64,000 bases of DNA from Paludibacter jiangxiensis (lineage in GTDB: Bacteria > Bacteroidota > Bacteroidia > Bacteroidales > Paludibacteraceae): assembly GCF_001618385.1 (NCBI RefSeq), contig NZ_BDCR01000003.1, positions 1 to 64,000 on the forward strand, in the 5' to 3' direction. Position 1 is the first letter of the stretch, and every line of letters begins with the position of its first letter. The notes beneath the pieces were generated by a model. It did no database searches. It was not told the origin of the DNA and was given only the letters and a program-made list of their open reading frames with translations. The translations under genes and the position numbers were made by a program. Of the stretch, positions 34,926-43,097 are shown piece by piece.

Positions 34926-36044
34926 ATGTTCACAAAGAAAAAACTCAAGATAAACCGTCACCTATTTTATGAGACATCTCATTCTCCCTCACTTGTTGAT
35001 ATTGTGGGAGAAAAGATGTTGTCGAAAGTAACCGATTTCTGTTTTATTGCCAACCCATATTTTCCGGACAAACGTCTCACAAAAAAATTACAGGAACGTT
35101 TGCCCATGCTGATGAAATCGTATCCATCAAGCAATCCGCGCCTGTCGCAGGAACATCTGGCGAAAGTGCTTCATGTAAAACCGGAGCAACTGCTTATCGG
35201 CAATGGAGCTTCAGAACTGATTACCATTATCCAAAAGGAGTTCATCGACGATTTTGCCATTCCGGTACCAACGTTCAGCGAATATACCGACAAACTGAAA
35301 AAGCAGGAATGTGCGCATCTTTTTCAGCTTCCGCCGGAAAAGAACTATCAGCTCGATCTGGATGAATATGCCAGTTGGATTGACGAACGGGGCATCACCT
35401 CTGCTCTGATTATCAACCCCGGCAATCCAACAGGACAGTTACTGTCACTTAACGATATGATTGTATTCCTCAACAGGATGCAGCACTTACGGTTAATCAT
35501 TGTTGACGAATCGTTTATGGATTTTGTCGCCGAGGATATTCCTTCGCTGTTGCCTCATGTAAAACATCATCCCAATGTGATTATAGTGCGCTCCATGAGT
35601 AAACATTGCGGAGTTCCCGGCTTACGCTTGGGCTATTGCTGCACGGCCAACATGGAATTATTGAAACGATTACGCGGACTCACTCCGGTTTGGAATATCA
35701 ACACCATTGCCGAATACTTTGTATCGCAATTACCGGCTACCGACGCGCAATATCAAAAGGCTCGGTTACGTGTAATAAAAGATGTTCGCTACCTTTACAA
35801 CGAATTAAAGAATCTGGACGGCTTTTTTGCCTACCCTACCGGCAGTAACTTTGTACTAATTAAAATTCTGCACGGAATGACGGCCACCGAGCTACAACAC
35901 AAGCTACTGGAAGAGTATCATCTCTACGTGCGCGACTGTAGCAATAAAACCGGCATGGACAATCTGCACATCCGGGTGGCTTCGCAGGGAATGGCAAAAG
36001 ACAAATTGCTGATCGCCGCTCTGAAAGAAATAAGCGAACAATAA
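34926..36044 (+). CDS. Class I/II PLP aminotransferase (HisC/CobD-like)
   Basis: A 372-residue PLP enzyme of the HisC/CobD branch. The substrate-binding region is PSSNPRLSQEHLAKVLHVKP. Cofactor-phosphate contacts appear in LLIGNGASELI, and an Asn in LIINPGNPTGQLLS. The Asp is in RLIIVDESFMDF and the Schiff-base Lys in IIVRSMSKHCGVPGLRLGY. A C-terminal Arg occurs in LHIRVASQGM. The substrate is uncertain: histidinol phosphate, threonine phosphate or another phospho-amino compound. The start at 34926 is set by a -7 box. It opens a plus-strand run with DUF3781, an amidotransferase and a HAD protein. Confidence 0.88.
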   Translation: MFTKKKLKINRHLFYETSHSPSLVDIVGEKMLSKVTDFCFIANPYFPDKRLTKKLQERLPMLMKSYPSSNPRLSQEHLAKVLHVKPEQLLIGNGASELITIIQKEFIDDFAIPVPTFSEYTDKLKKQECAHLFQLPPEKNYQLDLDEYASWIDERGITSALIINPGNPTGQLLSLNDMIVFLNRMQHLRLIIVDESFMDFVAEDIPSLLPHVKHHPNVIIVRSMSKHCGVPGLRLGYCCTANMELLKRLRGLTPVWNINTIAEYFVSQLPATDAQYQKARLRVIKDVRYLYNELKNLDGFFAYPTGSNFVLIKILHGMTATELQHKLLEEYHLYVRDCSNKTGMDNLHIRVASQGMAKDKLLIAALKEISEQ

Positions 36045-36046
36045 TT

Positions 36047-36307
36047 ATGTCAGAACACATTGACAAGCAAGCGTTTTTGAGTAATATTTGCTACACGGAA
36101 CTTGTGTATGACCGAATAAACAAAAAACTCAACACAATACTACCGAAGCATGAAATAGAAGCACTGATAGTGGGCATAATAGACCAAACAGAAGTGAAAC
36201 ATTTTCAGAAAACAGGAAAGAATTTCTACATTAGCAACACGCAGCAGAATATCAGAATCACCATCAATTCAAACACATTCAGAGTGATAACCGTCGACAG
36301 AATATAA
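36047..36307 (+). CDS. DUF3781 family protein
   Basis: An 86-residue protein matching the DUF3781 pattern: ICYTELVYDRINKKLNTILP with a following short helix EIEALIVGII, then KTGKNFYISNTQQNIRITIN and SNTFRVITVDRI at the C-terminus. Function is unknown. It begins 3 nt after the aminotransferase stop and so is very probably cotranscribed. Confidence 0.85.
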   Translation: MSEHIDKQAFLSNICYTELVYDRINKKLNTILPKHEIEALIVGIIDQTEVKHFQKTGKNFYISNTQQNIRITINSNTFRVITVDRI

Positions 36308-36383
36308 CAGAAAAACCTTTGCCACGGCAAGAACAACGTACCATCCGACGTTATCTAACATAAAAATTGCAGAACATAACAAT

Positions 36384-37100
36384 ATGTCTACCAAGAAAAA
36401 AGTACTGATCGTCACACGACGTGAACTACGAAAAAACAAACTTATAAACTGGGTATCTGAAATATACCTTCAAATATTGGCTCAGGGAGGTGTAATGCCA
36501 ATCCTTGTTCCTATTTCACAGGGCACCATTGCCAACCTTCCCGATTATCTCGAAGACTACGACGGACTGCTGATGTCGGAAGGTGGTGACATTAGTCCGG
36601 CGTATTATAATGAATCGTACAGCGTGAGCAAGCTGGACGAATACGATCCGATTAAAGACGAAATTGAAATCGCTTGTTGCCGCCATGCCATGGAGCACAA
36701 CAAACCAATTCTTGGCTTCTGCCGGGGCATGCACATGATTAATGTGGCTTTCGGCGGCAGCCTGCATCTGGATGTTCACGAAGTGAACAAACGCAGCGTT
36801 GTCCATATCGACTACGACCATTACGACACGCATCGCCACCCGATCACCATTTTTGAAAACACTCCTCTGATGGAATGGTACAAACAAAAAGATCTTCTGG
36901 TAAACACTTACCACCATCAGGGCGTAAAAAAACTGGCACCGGAACTGGTCGCCATGGCACAGGCGCCCGACGGACTCATTGAAGGAATCTATCACCCGAA
37001 ACACAAATTTGTGGTGGGCTTGCAGTTTCACCCCGAACGCATGTATCAGGAACACCCAGGCAACAAGCTGGTATTCAAATCTTTTATAGACTCTTTGTAA
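36384..37100 (+). CDS. Class I glutamine-amidotransferase-like hydrolase (peptidase C26)
   Basis: A 238-residue protein of the PuuD/peptidase C26 family, which hydrolyses gamma-glutamyl bonds of gamma-glutamyl-amines. The nucleophile Cys113 sits in PILGFCRGMHMINVAFGG. The His-Glu pair is in VVGLQFHPERMY near the C-terminus. LLMSEGGDISPAYYNES is the usual substrate-side motif. It lies 76 bp after DUF3781 and 36 bp before the HAD gene. The true substrate is not shown; a gamma-glutamyl compound is the family expectation. Confidence 0.9.
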   Translation: MSTKKKVLIVTRRELRKNKLINWVSEIYLQILAQGGVMPILVPISQGTIANLPDYLEDYDGLLMSEGGDISPAYYNESYSVSKLDEYDPIKDEIEIACCRHAMEHNKPILGFCRGMHMINVAFGGSLHLDVHEVNKRSVVHIDYDHYDTHRHPITIFENTPLMEWYKQKDLLVNTYHHQGVKKLAPELVAMAQAPDGLIEGIYHPKHKFVVGLQFHPERMYQEHPGNKLVFKSFIDSL

Positions 37101-37136
37101 TAACTCATATTTTATAATTCATAATTCACAATCACT

Positions 37137-37985
37137 ATGATGGGACTTGACGATTTTAAGGACGTTGCCTTGAAGTACAAGGTAATTTTTTTCGATGCCT
37201 ACGGCGTATTGAAAAACTACAAGGGTATGTTACCGGGAGTGAAAGAGATGTTCCACTTTCTGCAGGAAAACAACATCGCTTTCTATATTCTGACCAATGA
37301 TGCATCGCGTAGTCCCGAACTACTGGCAAAATCATATATTGACGCCGGCATTGTGGAAGTCAACGAAAATAAAATTATTTCGTCAGGCATGTTGGCCCGC
37401 GAATATATCCAGAATAAAGTACAAAGAGGACGTATTGCTTATCTGGGAACCGAAGCTTCTGCTCATTACATCGAGAATGAAGGCCTCAACACTATCTCTA
37501 TCAAAGATGTAGACCTCGAAAACTACATAGACATCAGCGCATTAGTATTGCTCGACGATGAAGGTTTCGACTGGAACGTAGACTTAATCAAGGCGCTCAA
37601 CCTGATACGCAAAAAACCGATTCCTGTGATTGTGGCCAATACCGATGGCACCTATCCTGTGACCAGAAAAGATGTTGCTATTTCTGTCGGCGCTGTGGGA
37701 GACATGCTCGAAGCTCTTGCCCGTAAAACATTCATACGCTTTGGTAAGCCTGACTCTCAAATGTTCAGTTTTGCGTTCGATTATTGCGCTAAAGAACATG
37801 ATGTTACCAAAAAAGATATCCTAATGGTGGGTGACTCTCTGATTACGGACATCATTGGTGGAAACAAATTCGGAATCGACACTTGCCTAGTGCTGACCGG
37901 TAACGTTCAGCCTGACAGTTATGAGCTGATGATTCGCTCGTACGGCATTATTCCCGATTACATTTGTGAGTCAATTGTTCTGTAA
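37137..37985 (+). CDS. HAD-superfamily IIA (NagD-like) hydrolase
   Basis: A 282-residue HAD protein. Motif I is VIFFDAYGVLKNYKGMLPG, motif II FYILTNDASRSPELLAKSY and motif III/IV RFGKPDSQMFSFAFDY...DILMVGDSLITDIIGGNKFG. The nucleophile Asp is present, but the Asp normally two residues later is Tyr (DAY), as in some NagD-like subfamilies that have Trp or Tyr there. The substrate is unknown. It is the last gene of the aminotransferase run. Confidence 0.88.
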   Translation: MMGLDDFKDVALKYKVIFFDAYGVLKNYKGMLPGVKEMFHFLQENNIAFYILTNDASRSPELLAKSYIDAGIVEVNENKIISSGMLAREYIQNKVQRGRIAYLGTEASAHYIENEGLNTISIKDVDLENYIDISALVLLDDEGFDWNVDLIKALNLIRKKPIPVIVANTDGTYPVTRKDVAISVGAVGDMLEALARKTFIRFGKPDSQMFSFAFDYCAKEHDVTKKDILMVGDSLITDIIGGNKFGIDTCLVLTGNVQPDSYELMIRSYGIIPDYICESIVL

Positions 37986-38064
37986 TCAACATTGCAGTAG
38001 ATTTTTTTAATGTTTGATTAATCTGATTAACATACTAACAAAGAATGAATTAGAGAATCTGATT

Positions 38065-38072
38065 TATCTTTG
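38065..38072 (+). promoter_or_regulatory. -7 element (TATCTTTG) for the 38130 gene
   Basis: TATCTTTG, about 58 bp upstream of the ATG at 38130. Confidence 0.6.
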
Positions 38073-38129
38073 CACGGAGACTTTCTCTCTACTATTATTA
38101 ATCAACCAACTGATTATCTCACATTTAAA

Positions 38130-38780
38130 ATGTTGCGACTGACAACTATTTTCCTGTTGTGCATTTTTGGCTTTCATTTTTCAACTGCTCAGGAACTTAA
38201 ACCCGATTTCAGATTGCCTTCCATTGGCAAATGGCTTGAAAAGCGTGATGGAGCTCCGGCCAACTGGTTGGGGAAGAAATTTCAGCACAAAGAACTTCGT
38301 GAACCCATCAACGTTGTCATTATCGATCCATTTGCCAAAAGTAAAGAAGAGGCGATCAATAAACTAATGGCCGAATGCAAAAAGCATGGTTACAAGGACA
38401 AAATCGGACATTCGTCGGGCTATTGCGCCGAATTGGACAGTACTCGATTGTCGCAATTACCGGGTGAACACAAAAGGGCACTGGCTAACAAAGGATTTAT
38501 CAGGACTAATAATCATGGCAGAATATTAGGCCCGGAATTTTTTGATGGGAAATATATTTTTGTAGGCGCTTTCAGCCGCGAGGCTTTTCAGCTTTTCACG
38601 AAAGCTCACCATGCATACCGGTCATTCCTGATTGCCCGCAACGACTTTTGCCAAAAGCTGAGTAAAGGGGAAACCTATAAAATAGTCGGTCAATACAACC
38701 TTGGGAACAACATCAACACCAATGACGTTACTACAGGAGATCATGATGGCAGAGCCATTCTGCTATTTGCCAACAGGTAA
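38130..38780 (+). CDS. Secreted protein of unknown function
   Basis: A 216-residue protein with a signal peptide (MLRLTTIFLLCIFGFHFSTA). I chose the ATG at 38130 because it begins the signal peptide; an in-frame ATG at 38070 sits on a -7 box. The mature part includes INVVIIDPFAKSKEEAINKL, a segment with several conserved-looking His and Gly residues (GHSSGYCAEL, NNHGRILGPEFFDGKYIFVG) and an exposed NTNDVTTGDHDGRAILLF end. I recognise no family, although an LssY-C-like fold is possible. A strong shared terminator follows. Confidence 0.7.
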   Translation: MLRLTTIFLLCIFGFHFSTAQELKPDFRLPSIGKWLEKRDGAPANWLGKKFQHKELREPINVVIIDPFAKSKEEAINKLMAECKKHGYKDKIGHSSGYCAELDSTRLSQLPGEHKRALANKGFIRTNNHGRILGPEFFDGKYIFVGAFSREAFQLFTKAHHAYRSFLIARNDFCQKLSKGETYKIVGQYNLGNNINTNDVTTGDHDGRAILLFANR

Positions 38781-38800
38781 ATAACGAATCATTTCCATAT

Positions 38801-38840
38801 AAAACAAAAGAGACACACTGCCGTGTGTCTCTTTTGTTTT
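38801..38840. terminator. Bidirectional terminator
   Basis: A perfect 18-bp stem (38801-38818 with 38823-38840) has A- and T-rich feet and a TGCC loop. It lies between the convergent 38130 gene and fumarase. Confidence 0.95.
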
Positions 38841-38852
38841 TATGCATCCAAA

Positions 38853-40484
38853 TTACACTCGAGGACGAATCTGTTTGAAGAAGTCGTTACCTTTGTCATC
38901 CACCAGAATGAAAGCAGGAAAATCTTCCACTTCGATTTGCCAGATAGCTTCCATACCCAACTCAGGGTATTCCACGCATTTGATGCTCTTGATGTTATTC
39001 TTGGCTAGAATCGCAGCCGGGCCACCGATTGAGCCAAGATAGAAACCTCCATGCTTTTGGCAGGCATCTGTCACCTGTTGGCTGCGGTTTCCTTTTGCAA
39101 TCATAATCATGCTACCACCTTTGCTCTGGAACAAATCCACGTAAGAGTCCATACGACCAGCTGTTGTCGGACCCATTGAGCCACAAGCCATTCCTTCCGG
39201 AGTTTTTGCAGGACCTGCATAATAAATCGGGTGCTCTTTCAGATACTGAGGAAGATCTTCACCTCTGTCGAGACGTTCTTTCAGTTTGGCATGAGCAATG
39301 TCGCGACCTACAATAATAGTACCGCTAAGCAACAAGAAGGTAGAAACCGGATATTGTGAAAGATCTGCCAAAACTTCGTTCATCGGACGGTTCAGATTGA
39401 TTTTCACACCGTGGCTGTGACCACCGGCTTGTTTGTATTGAGCAGGAATCAAACGACCCGGATTGCTATCCAGTTTTTCGATCCAGATACCATCTTTGTT
39501 GATTTTAGCTTTCACGTTACGGTCGGCGCTACACGAAACGCCCATACCAACCGGGCAGGAAGCTCCGTGGCGAGGCAAACGTACCACGCGAATATCGTGA
39601 GCATAATATTTTCCGCCGAACTGAGCACCAAGACCAATATTTTGTGCAGCCTTCAGCAATTTCGCTTCCATTTCAAGGTCGCGGAAAGCCTGTCCTCCGT
39701 CGTTACCTTCTGTAGGCAATTCGTCGAGGTATTTCACAGAAGCAAGTTTCACTGTTTTTAGGTTAGCTTCGGCCGATGTACCGCCAATCACAAATGCAAT
39801 GTGATAAGGAGGACAAGCAGCTGTACCCAGCGTTTTCATCTTTTCGATCAGGAATTTTTCCAACGTATCGGGATTCAACAACGCTTTTGTTTCCTGGAAA
39901 AGATATGTTTTATTAGCAGATCCCCCACCCTTTGCGATGAAAAGGAATTTGTACTCGTTACCGTTAATAGAATAAACATCGATTTGAGCCGGAAGATTAC
40001 AACCGGTATTCTTTTCGGTATACATATCCAACGCTACGGTTTGAGAGTAGCGAAGGTTATCTTGTGTGTAAGTGTTGTACACGCCGTGCGAAAGAGCTTC
40101 TTCGTCGCCACCACCGGTCCATACGTTTTGGCCTTTTTTAGCAACAATAGTAGCGGTACCTGTATCCTGACAGAAAGGCAACTGACCTTCTGCAGCAATT
40201 TCAGCATTAAGAAGCATGGTAAGAGCCACAGCTTTATCGTTCTGACTTGCTTCGGGATCGCTCAGGATAGATGCCACCTGTTCGTTGTGAGCAGGGCGCA
40301 ACATAAAGGAAAGATCGTGCATGGCAGCACGAGCCAGCTTGGTCAAACCTTCCGGTTCAACTTTCAAAATTTCATTTCCTTCGAAATTGCTTACCGACAC
40401 GTGTTCTTTAGTGAGCAGATAGTACTCTGTTTTGTCTTTCCCAAGAGGAAACGGCTCCTGGTACTTAAATTCGGGAGTTGCCAT
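38853..40484 (-). CDS. Fumarate hydratase class I ([4Fe-4S])
   Basis: A 543-residue class I fumarase, interconverting fumarate and malate in the citric acid cycle or the reductive branch. Motifs include [18 protein letters not shown] with a cluster Cys, [34 protein letters not shown] and [19 protein letters not shown]. The C-terminal beta domain has [40 protein letters not shown] and [15 protein letters not shown]. Bacteroidales use such an enzyme in succinate-forming fermentation. Monocistronic, with a promoter-like box at 40550-40557. Confidence 0.97.
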   Translation of the reverse strand: MATPEFKYQEPFPLGKDKTEYYLLTKEHVSVSNFEGNEILKVEPEGLTKLARAAMHDLSFMLRPAHNEQVASILSDPEASQNDKAVALTMLLNAEIAAEGQLPFCQDTGTATIVAKKGQNVWTGGGDEEALSHGVYNTYTQDNLRYSQTVALDMYTEKNTGCNLPAQIDVYSINGNEYKFLFIAKGGGSANKTYLFQETKALLNPDTLEKFLIEKMKTLGTAACPPYHIAFVIGGTSAEANLKTVKLASVKYLDELPTEGNDGGQAFRDLEMEAKLLKAAQNIGLGAQFGGKYYAHDIRVVRLPRHGASCPVGMGVSCSADRNVKAKINKDGIWIEKLDSNPGRLIPAQYKQAGGHSHGVKINLNRPMNEVLADLSQYPVSTFLLLSGTIIVGRDIAHAKLKERLDRGEDLPQYLKEHPIYYAGPAKTPEGMACGSMGPTTAGRMDSYVDLFQSKGGSMIMIAKGNRSQQVTDACQKHGGFYLGSIGGPAAILAKNNIKSIKCVEYPELGMEAIWQIEVEDFPAFILVDDKGNDFFKQIRPRV

Positions 40485-40549
40485 AAATTATTGATTTAGT
40501 TTTGATTATATTTTGAAGATAAATGATAGGTTTCCGTCTAAAACGATGT

Positions 40550-40557
40550 CAAAATTA
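40550..40557 (-). promoter_or_regulatory. -7 element (TAATTTTG) for fumarase
   Basis: Reads TAATTTTG on the minus strand, about 66 bp upstream of the start at 40484. Confidence 0.5.
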
Positions 40558-40749
40558 CTAAAACTATTCCATTCAGAAGGAATATAAGTGGGCAAAATAT
40601 ACTTAAAAATGACTTTATGGTAAAGATTTTCGCTCATTATAAATTTATATCCAACTGAATATCAATACAAAACAAACAACACCAGCATCTAAGACTGTTA
40701 AATTACCATAAATACACCCAAACTCAAATACAGATATAAAAACTTGCCG

Positions 40750-40757
40750 TATATTTG
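40750..40757 (+). promoter_or_regulatory. -7 element (TATATTTG) for the ABC/GntR operon
   Basis: TATATTTG matches TAxxTTTG. Transcription should start a few bases later, inside the adjacent palindrome. Confidence 0.7.
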
Positions 40758-40758
40758 C

Positions 40759-40782
40759 AGTGTATTAATATAGTAATACACT
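40759..40782 (+). promoter_or_regulatory. GntR operator-like palindrome
   Basis: AGTGTATTA (40759-40767) and TAATACACT (40774-40782) are perfect 9-bp inverted arms around a 6-bp spacer. They directly follow the -7 box and cover the expected transcription start. The operon encodes a YtrA-type GntR regulator, so this is its likely autoregulatory operator. Confidence 0.75.
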
Positions 40783-40796
40783 AATACGATAACATT

Positions 40797-41624
40797 ATGA
40801 TTGAAATAGAAAACATGTCATTTTGGTACAAAGAGAAATCGAAAGTATTCGACTCTTTGACCATGAAACTGGAACCCGGAAAAATTTATGGACTTCTGGG
40901 AGAAAATGGCGTTGGTAAAACCACGTTTCTGCGTCTCATTGCCGGTTTACTTTTTCCCGAAGACGGCAATTGCACAGTGATGGACTACACTCCGGGCAAA
41001 AGACAGCCGGGCTTTTTATCAAAGATATTTTACCTGCCTGAAGAATTTATGGTGACACACCAGAAAGCAGATGAATATGCCCGCAATGTGGGTCCTTTCT
41101 ATCCGAACTTCGAATACAACCATTATGCAACTCTGATGCAGGAGTTTGGTGTGGATGGCGAAAAGAAACTGCACGAGATGTCATTCGGTCAAAAGAAGAA
41201 AGCAATGATTTCGCTGGCTTTGGCTTGCAACACAGAGTTGTTGCTGCTGGACGAACCCACCAATGGCCTCGACATTCCATCGAAATCAATTTTCCGCCGG
41301 GTGGTGGCACGAGCCGCTGATGAAAACAAGTGTATCATCATTTCTACTCATCAGGTTCGCGACCTCGAATTCCTGATTGATCCGATTGTAATACTTGAGC
41401 GCAACAACGTATTGCTAAACGAATCGGTAGAATCGATTACACGCAAACTGAAATTTGCAGTATTACCGTACATACCCGAAGATGCACTCTATTCGGAACC
41501 TATGATGGGAGGTTACGGAGTGGTTGTACCGAATCCTGATGGAGAAGAAAGTAAAGTAAACATAGAATTGTTGTTTAACGCGGCTATTGCCAATCGTGCA
41601 CGTTTTGCCGAATGGTTCAATTAA
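40797..41624 (+). CDS. ABC transporter ATP-binding protein
   Basis: A 275-residue ATPase with Walker A YGLLGENGVGKTTFLRLIAG, signature motif LHEMSFGQKKKAMISLALAC (SFGQK in place of LSGGQ), Walker B ELLLLDEPTNGLDIP and switch His in CIIISTHQVRDLEFL. It pairs with the membrane protein encoded 19 bp downstream. Together with the GntR gene this is a YtrA/YtrB-like exporter module, often linked to cell-wall-active compounds. The substrate is unknown. Confidence 0.95.
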   Translation: MIEIENMSFWYKEKSKVFDSLTMKLEPGKIYGLLGENGVGKTTFLRLIAGLLFPEDGNCTVMDYTPGKRQPGFLSKIFYLPEEFMVTHQKADEYARNVGPFYPNFEYNHYATLMQEFGVDGEKKLHEMSFGQKKKAMISLALACNTELLLLDEPTNGLDIPSKSIFRRVVARAADENKCIIISTHQVRDLEFLIDPIVILERNNVLLNESVESITRKLKFAVLPYIPEDALYSEPMMGGYGVVVPNPDGEESKVNIELLFNAAIANRARFAEWFN

Positions 41625-41643
41625 TTTTCAATACATTACGAAT

Positions 41644-42354
41644 ATGAACGAAACATTTAATATCCAGCGGCTTTCCCGCATTGTAAAAGCCGAAACGGTG
41701 GCATTTCGCCGTCATTACCTGTTTTATCTGATTTTTGCGGCAGCCTATGCAGCATCAGACATTTTGATTAACCGTACCAGCTTTCACCCCAACGTTTTTG
41801 CGGGGTTAGGCATTTTTCTGATGTTCATTTCACCCTTTATGCTTTATAACGATGTGTTCCATAAGATTAAAGGGGTGAATTATTCTATGCTACCAGCTTC
41901 CAACTTTGAAAAATGGATTGCTTTCTGGTTTCAAAACGTAATTGTAGTTCCTATCATTATCGGAACACTTTGGCTCATCTTGTGGGGTCTTGAATTTGCA
42001 CTGTTTGGCAGATCGATTGACATACACATCGGAACAAACGAATGGCATGCTTATTTTATCGGAGTCTTGGGCGGACAGGCCATTGCAATGATCGGTACAA
42101 TGTCGTTCCGCAGACTGAAATGGCTCAAAACACTGGGTGCGATTTTCATTTTGCAGGTCACATTCGGCTTGCTTACCAATCTGCTTGTTTATCAATTCGA
42201 CCTCAAAAGCTTTATCATGGAAGTACAGATGGCAAATATAGAACCGTCTACCACTTCATGGCTAATTGACTATATCAAAATTGTTGCACATATCATCTTC
42301 CCATTTGGATTATGGCTGGTATCGTTCTTCAAATTACAGGAACAGGAGTTATAA
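41644..42354 (+). CDS. ABC transporter permease-like membrane protein
   Basis: A 236-residue protein with about six membrane segments (YLFYLIFAAAYAASDILI, FAGLGIFLMFISPFMLY, VIVVPIIIGTLWLILWGLEF, AYFIGVLGGQAIAMIG, GAIFILQVTFGLLTNLLVY, IVAHIIFPFGLWLVSFF). It has no ATPase motif. The ATG at 41644 follows a ribosome-site-like stretch; the in-frame ATG at 41587 overlaps the ABC gene and is less likely. It is the probable membrane partner of the upstream ATPase. Confidence 0.85.
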   Translation: MNETFNIQRLSRIVKAETVAFRRHYLFYLIFAAAYAASDILINRTSFHPNVFAGLGIFLMFISPFMLYNDVFHKIKGVNYSMLPASNFEKWIAFWFQNVIVVPIIIGTLWLILWGLEFALFGRSIDIHIGTNEWHAYFIGVLGGQAIAMIGTMSFRRLKWLKTLGAIFILQVTFGLLTNLLVYQFDLKSFIMEVQMANIEPSTTSWLIDYIKIVAHIIFPFGLWLVSFFKLQEQEL

Positions 42355-42389
42355 ATTCCGTTCCACATCATTAACTAACCAAAATAAAA

Positions 42390-42752
42390 ATGGAATTCGA
42401 TAACAATAAACCAATATACCTGCAAATTGCTGATTTTGTATGCGAAAAAATTCTTCGCAACGAATGGAGCGCAGGTGGCCGCATCCCTTCGGTAAGGGAA
42501 TTAGGAGCCGACTTGCAGGTAAATCCGAATACCGTCATGCGAACTTACGATTATTTGCAGGGAGAAGATATTATCTTCAACAAAAGAGGTATCGGATATT
42601 TTGTAGCAGAAGACGCTATGCAGAATATTATAAAGCTTAACCGCACAGAGTTCTTCAGCCATCAGTTGCCAATGATTTTCAGCACAATGAAAGCATTGGG
42701 AATTACTTTTGAAGAGATTAAATCTCAATATGAAGCGTTTTTACAAAAATAA
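42390..42752 (+). CDS. GntR-family regulator, YtrA type
   Basis: A 120-residue regulator. The winged HTH is QIADFVCEKILRNEWSAGGR, then IPSVRELGADLQVNPNTVMR and TYDYLQGEDIIFNKRGIGYFV. A short helical dimerisation tail of about 45 residues follows, the size typical of the YtrA subfamily that controls ABC exporters. It is third in the ABC operon, and the palindrome at 40759-40782 is its likely site. Confidence 0.95.
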   Translation: MEFDNNKPIYLQIADFVCEKILRNEWSAGGRIPSVRELGADLQVNPNTVMRTYDYLQGEDIIFNKRGIGYFVAEDAMQNIIKLNRTEFFSHQLPMIFSTMKALGITFEEIKSQYEAFLQK

Positions 42753-42787
42753 TCATCGGAGGCGTATCGTACTCTCCGAATAAACTT

Positions 42788-43054
42788 ATGAAATTTATGA
42801 AACTTACGAAAATCATAAACAAACGCAGCAATATCACATTGATTATCATCCTCCTGCTTTTAATCAGCATTCCGTTTGCCGCCTATGCCTATTTTCGCCA
42901 TTTGGTAAACGAAGCAGAAAAGAATCCTGCCAATAAAGGACTGAAGGAGATTCGTCTGCAAACCAACGACAAAGACAGTATAAGCATTAGTCTGGAAGGC
43001 AACAATGTAAGAGGAGTATCTGTTAAGACAAAGGTTGTAAAACATTCGAAATAA
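42788..43054 (+). CDS. Small membrane-anchored protein, unknown
   Basis: An 88-residue protein with one N-terminal membrane helix (NITLIIILLLLISIPFAAYAYF) and a short extracytoplasmic tail (LKEIRLQTNDKDSISISLEG, then NNVRGVSVKTKVVK). It starts 35 bp after the GntR gene and precedes the receptor-like gene by 43 bp, so it belongs to the same operon. I recognise no family. Confidence 0.7.
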   Translation: MKFMKLTKIINKRSNITLIIILLLLISIPFAAYAYFRHLVNEAEKNPANKGLKEIRLQTNDKDSISISLEGNNVRGVSVKTKVVKHSK

Positions 43055-43097
43055 ACGCGATAAATTTATTCACAAACTAATTCAGGGAAACAAAACA

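Larger units (their letters stand above)
40485..40796. other. Divergent regulatory region fumarase / ABC operon
   Basis: A 312-bp AT-rich region with a minus-strand -7 box (40550-40557), a plus-strand -7 box (40750-40757) and a palindromic operator (40759-40782). I see nothing else in it. Confidence 0.7.
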
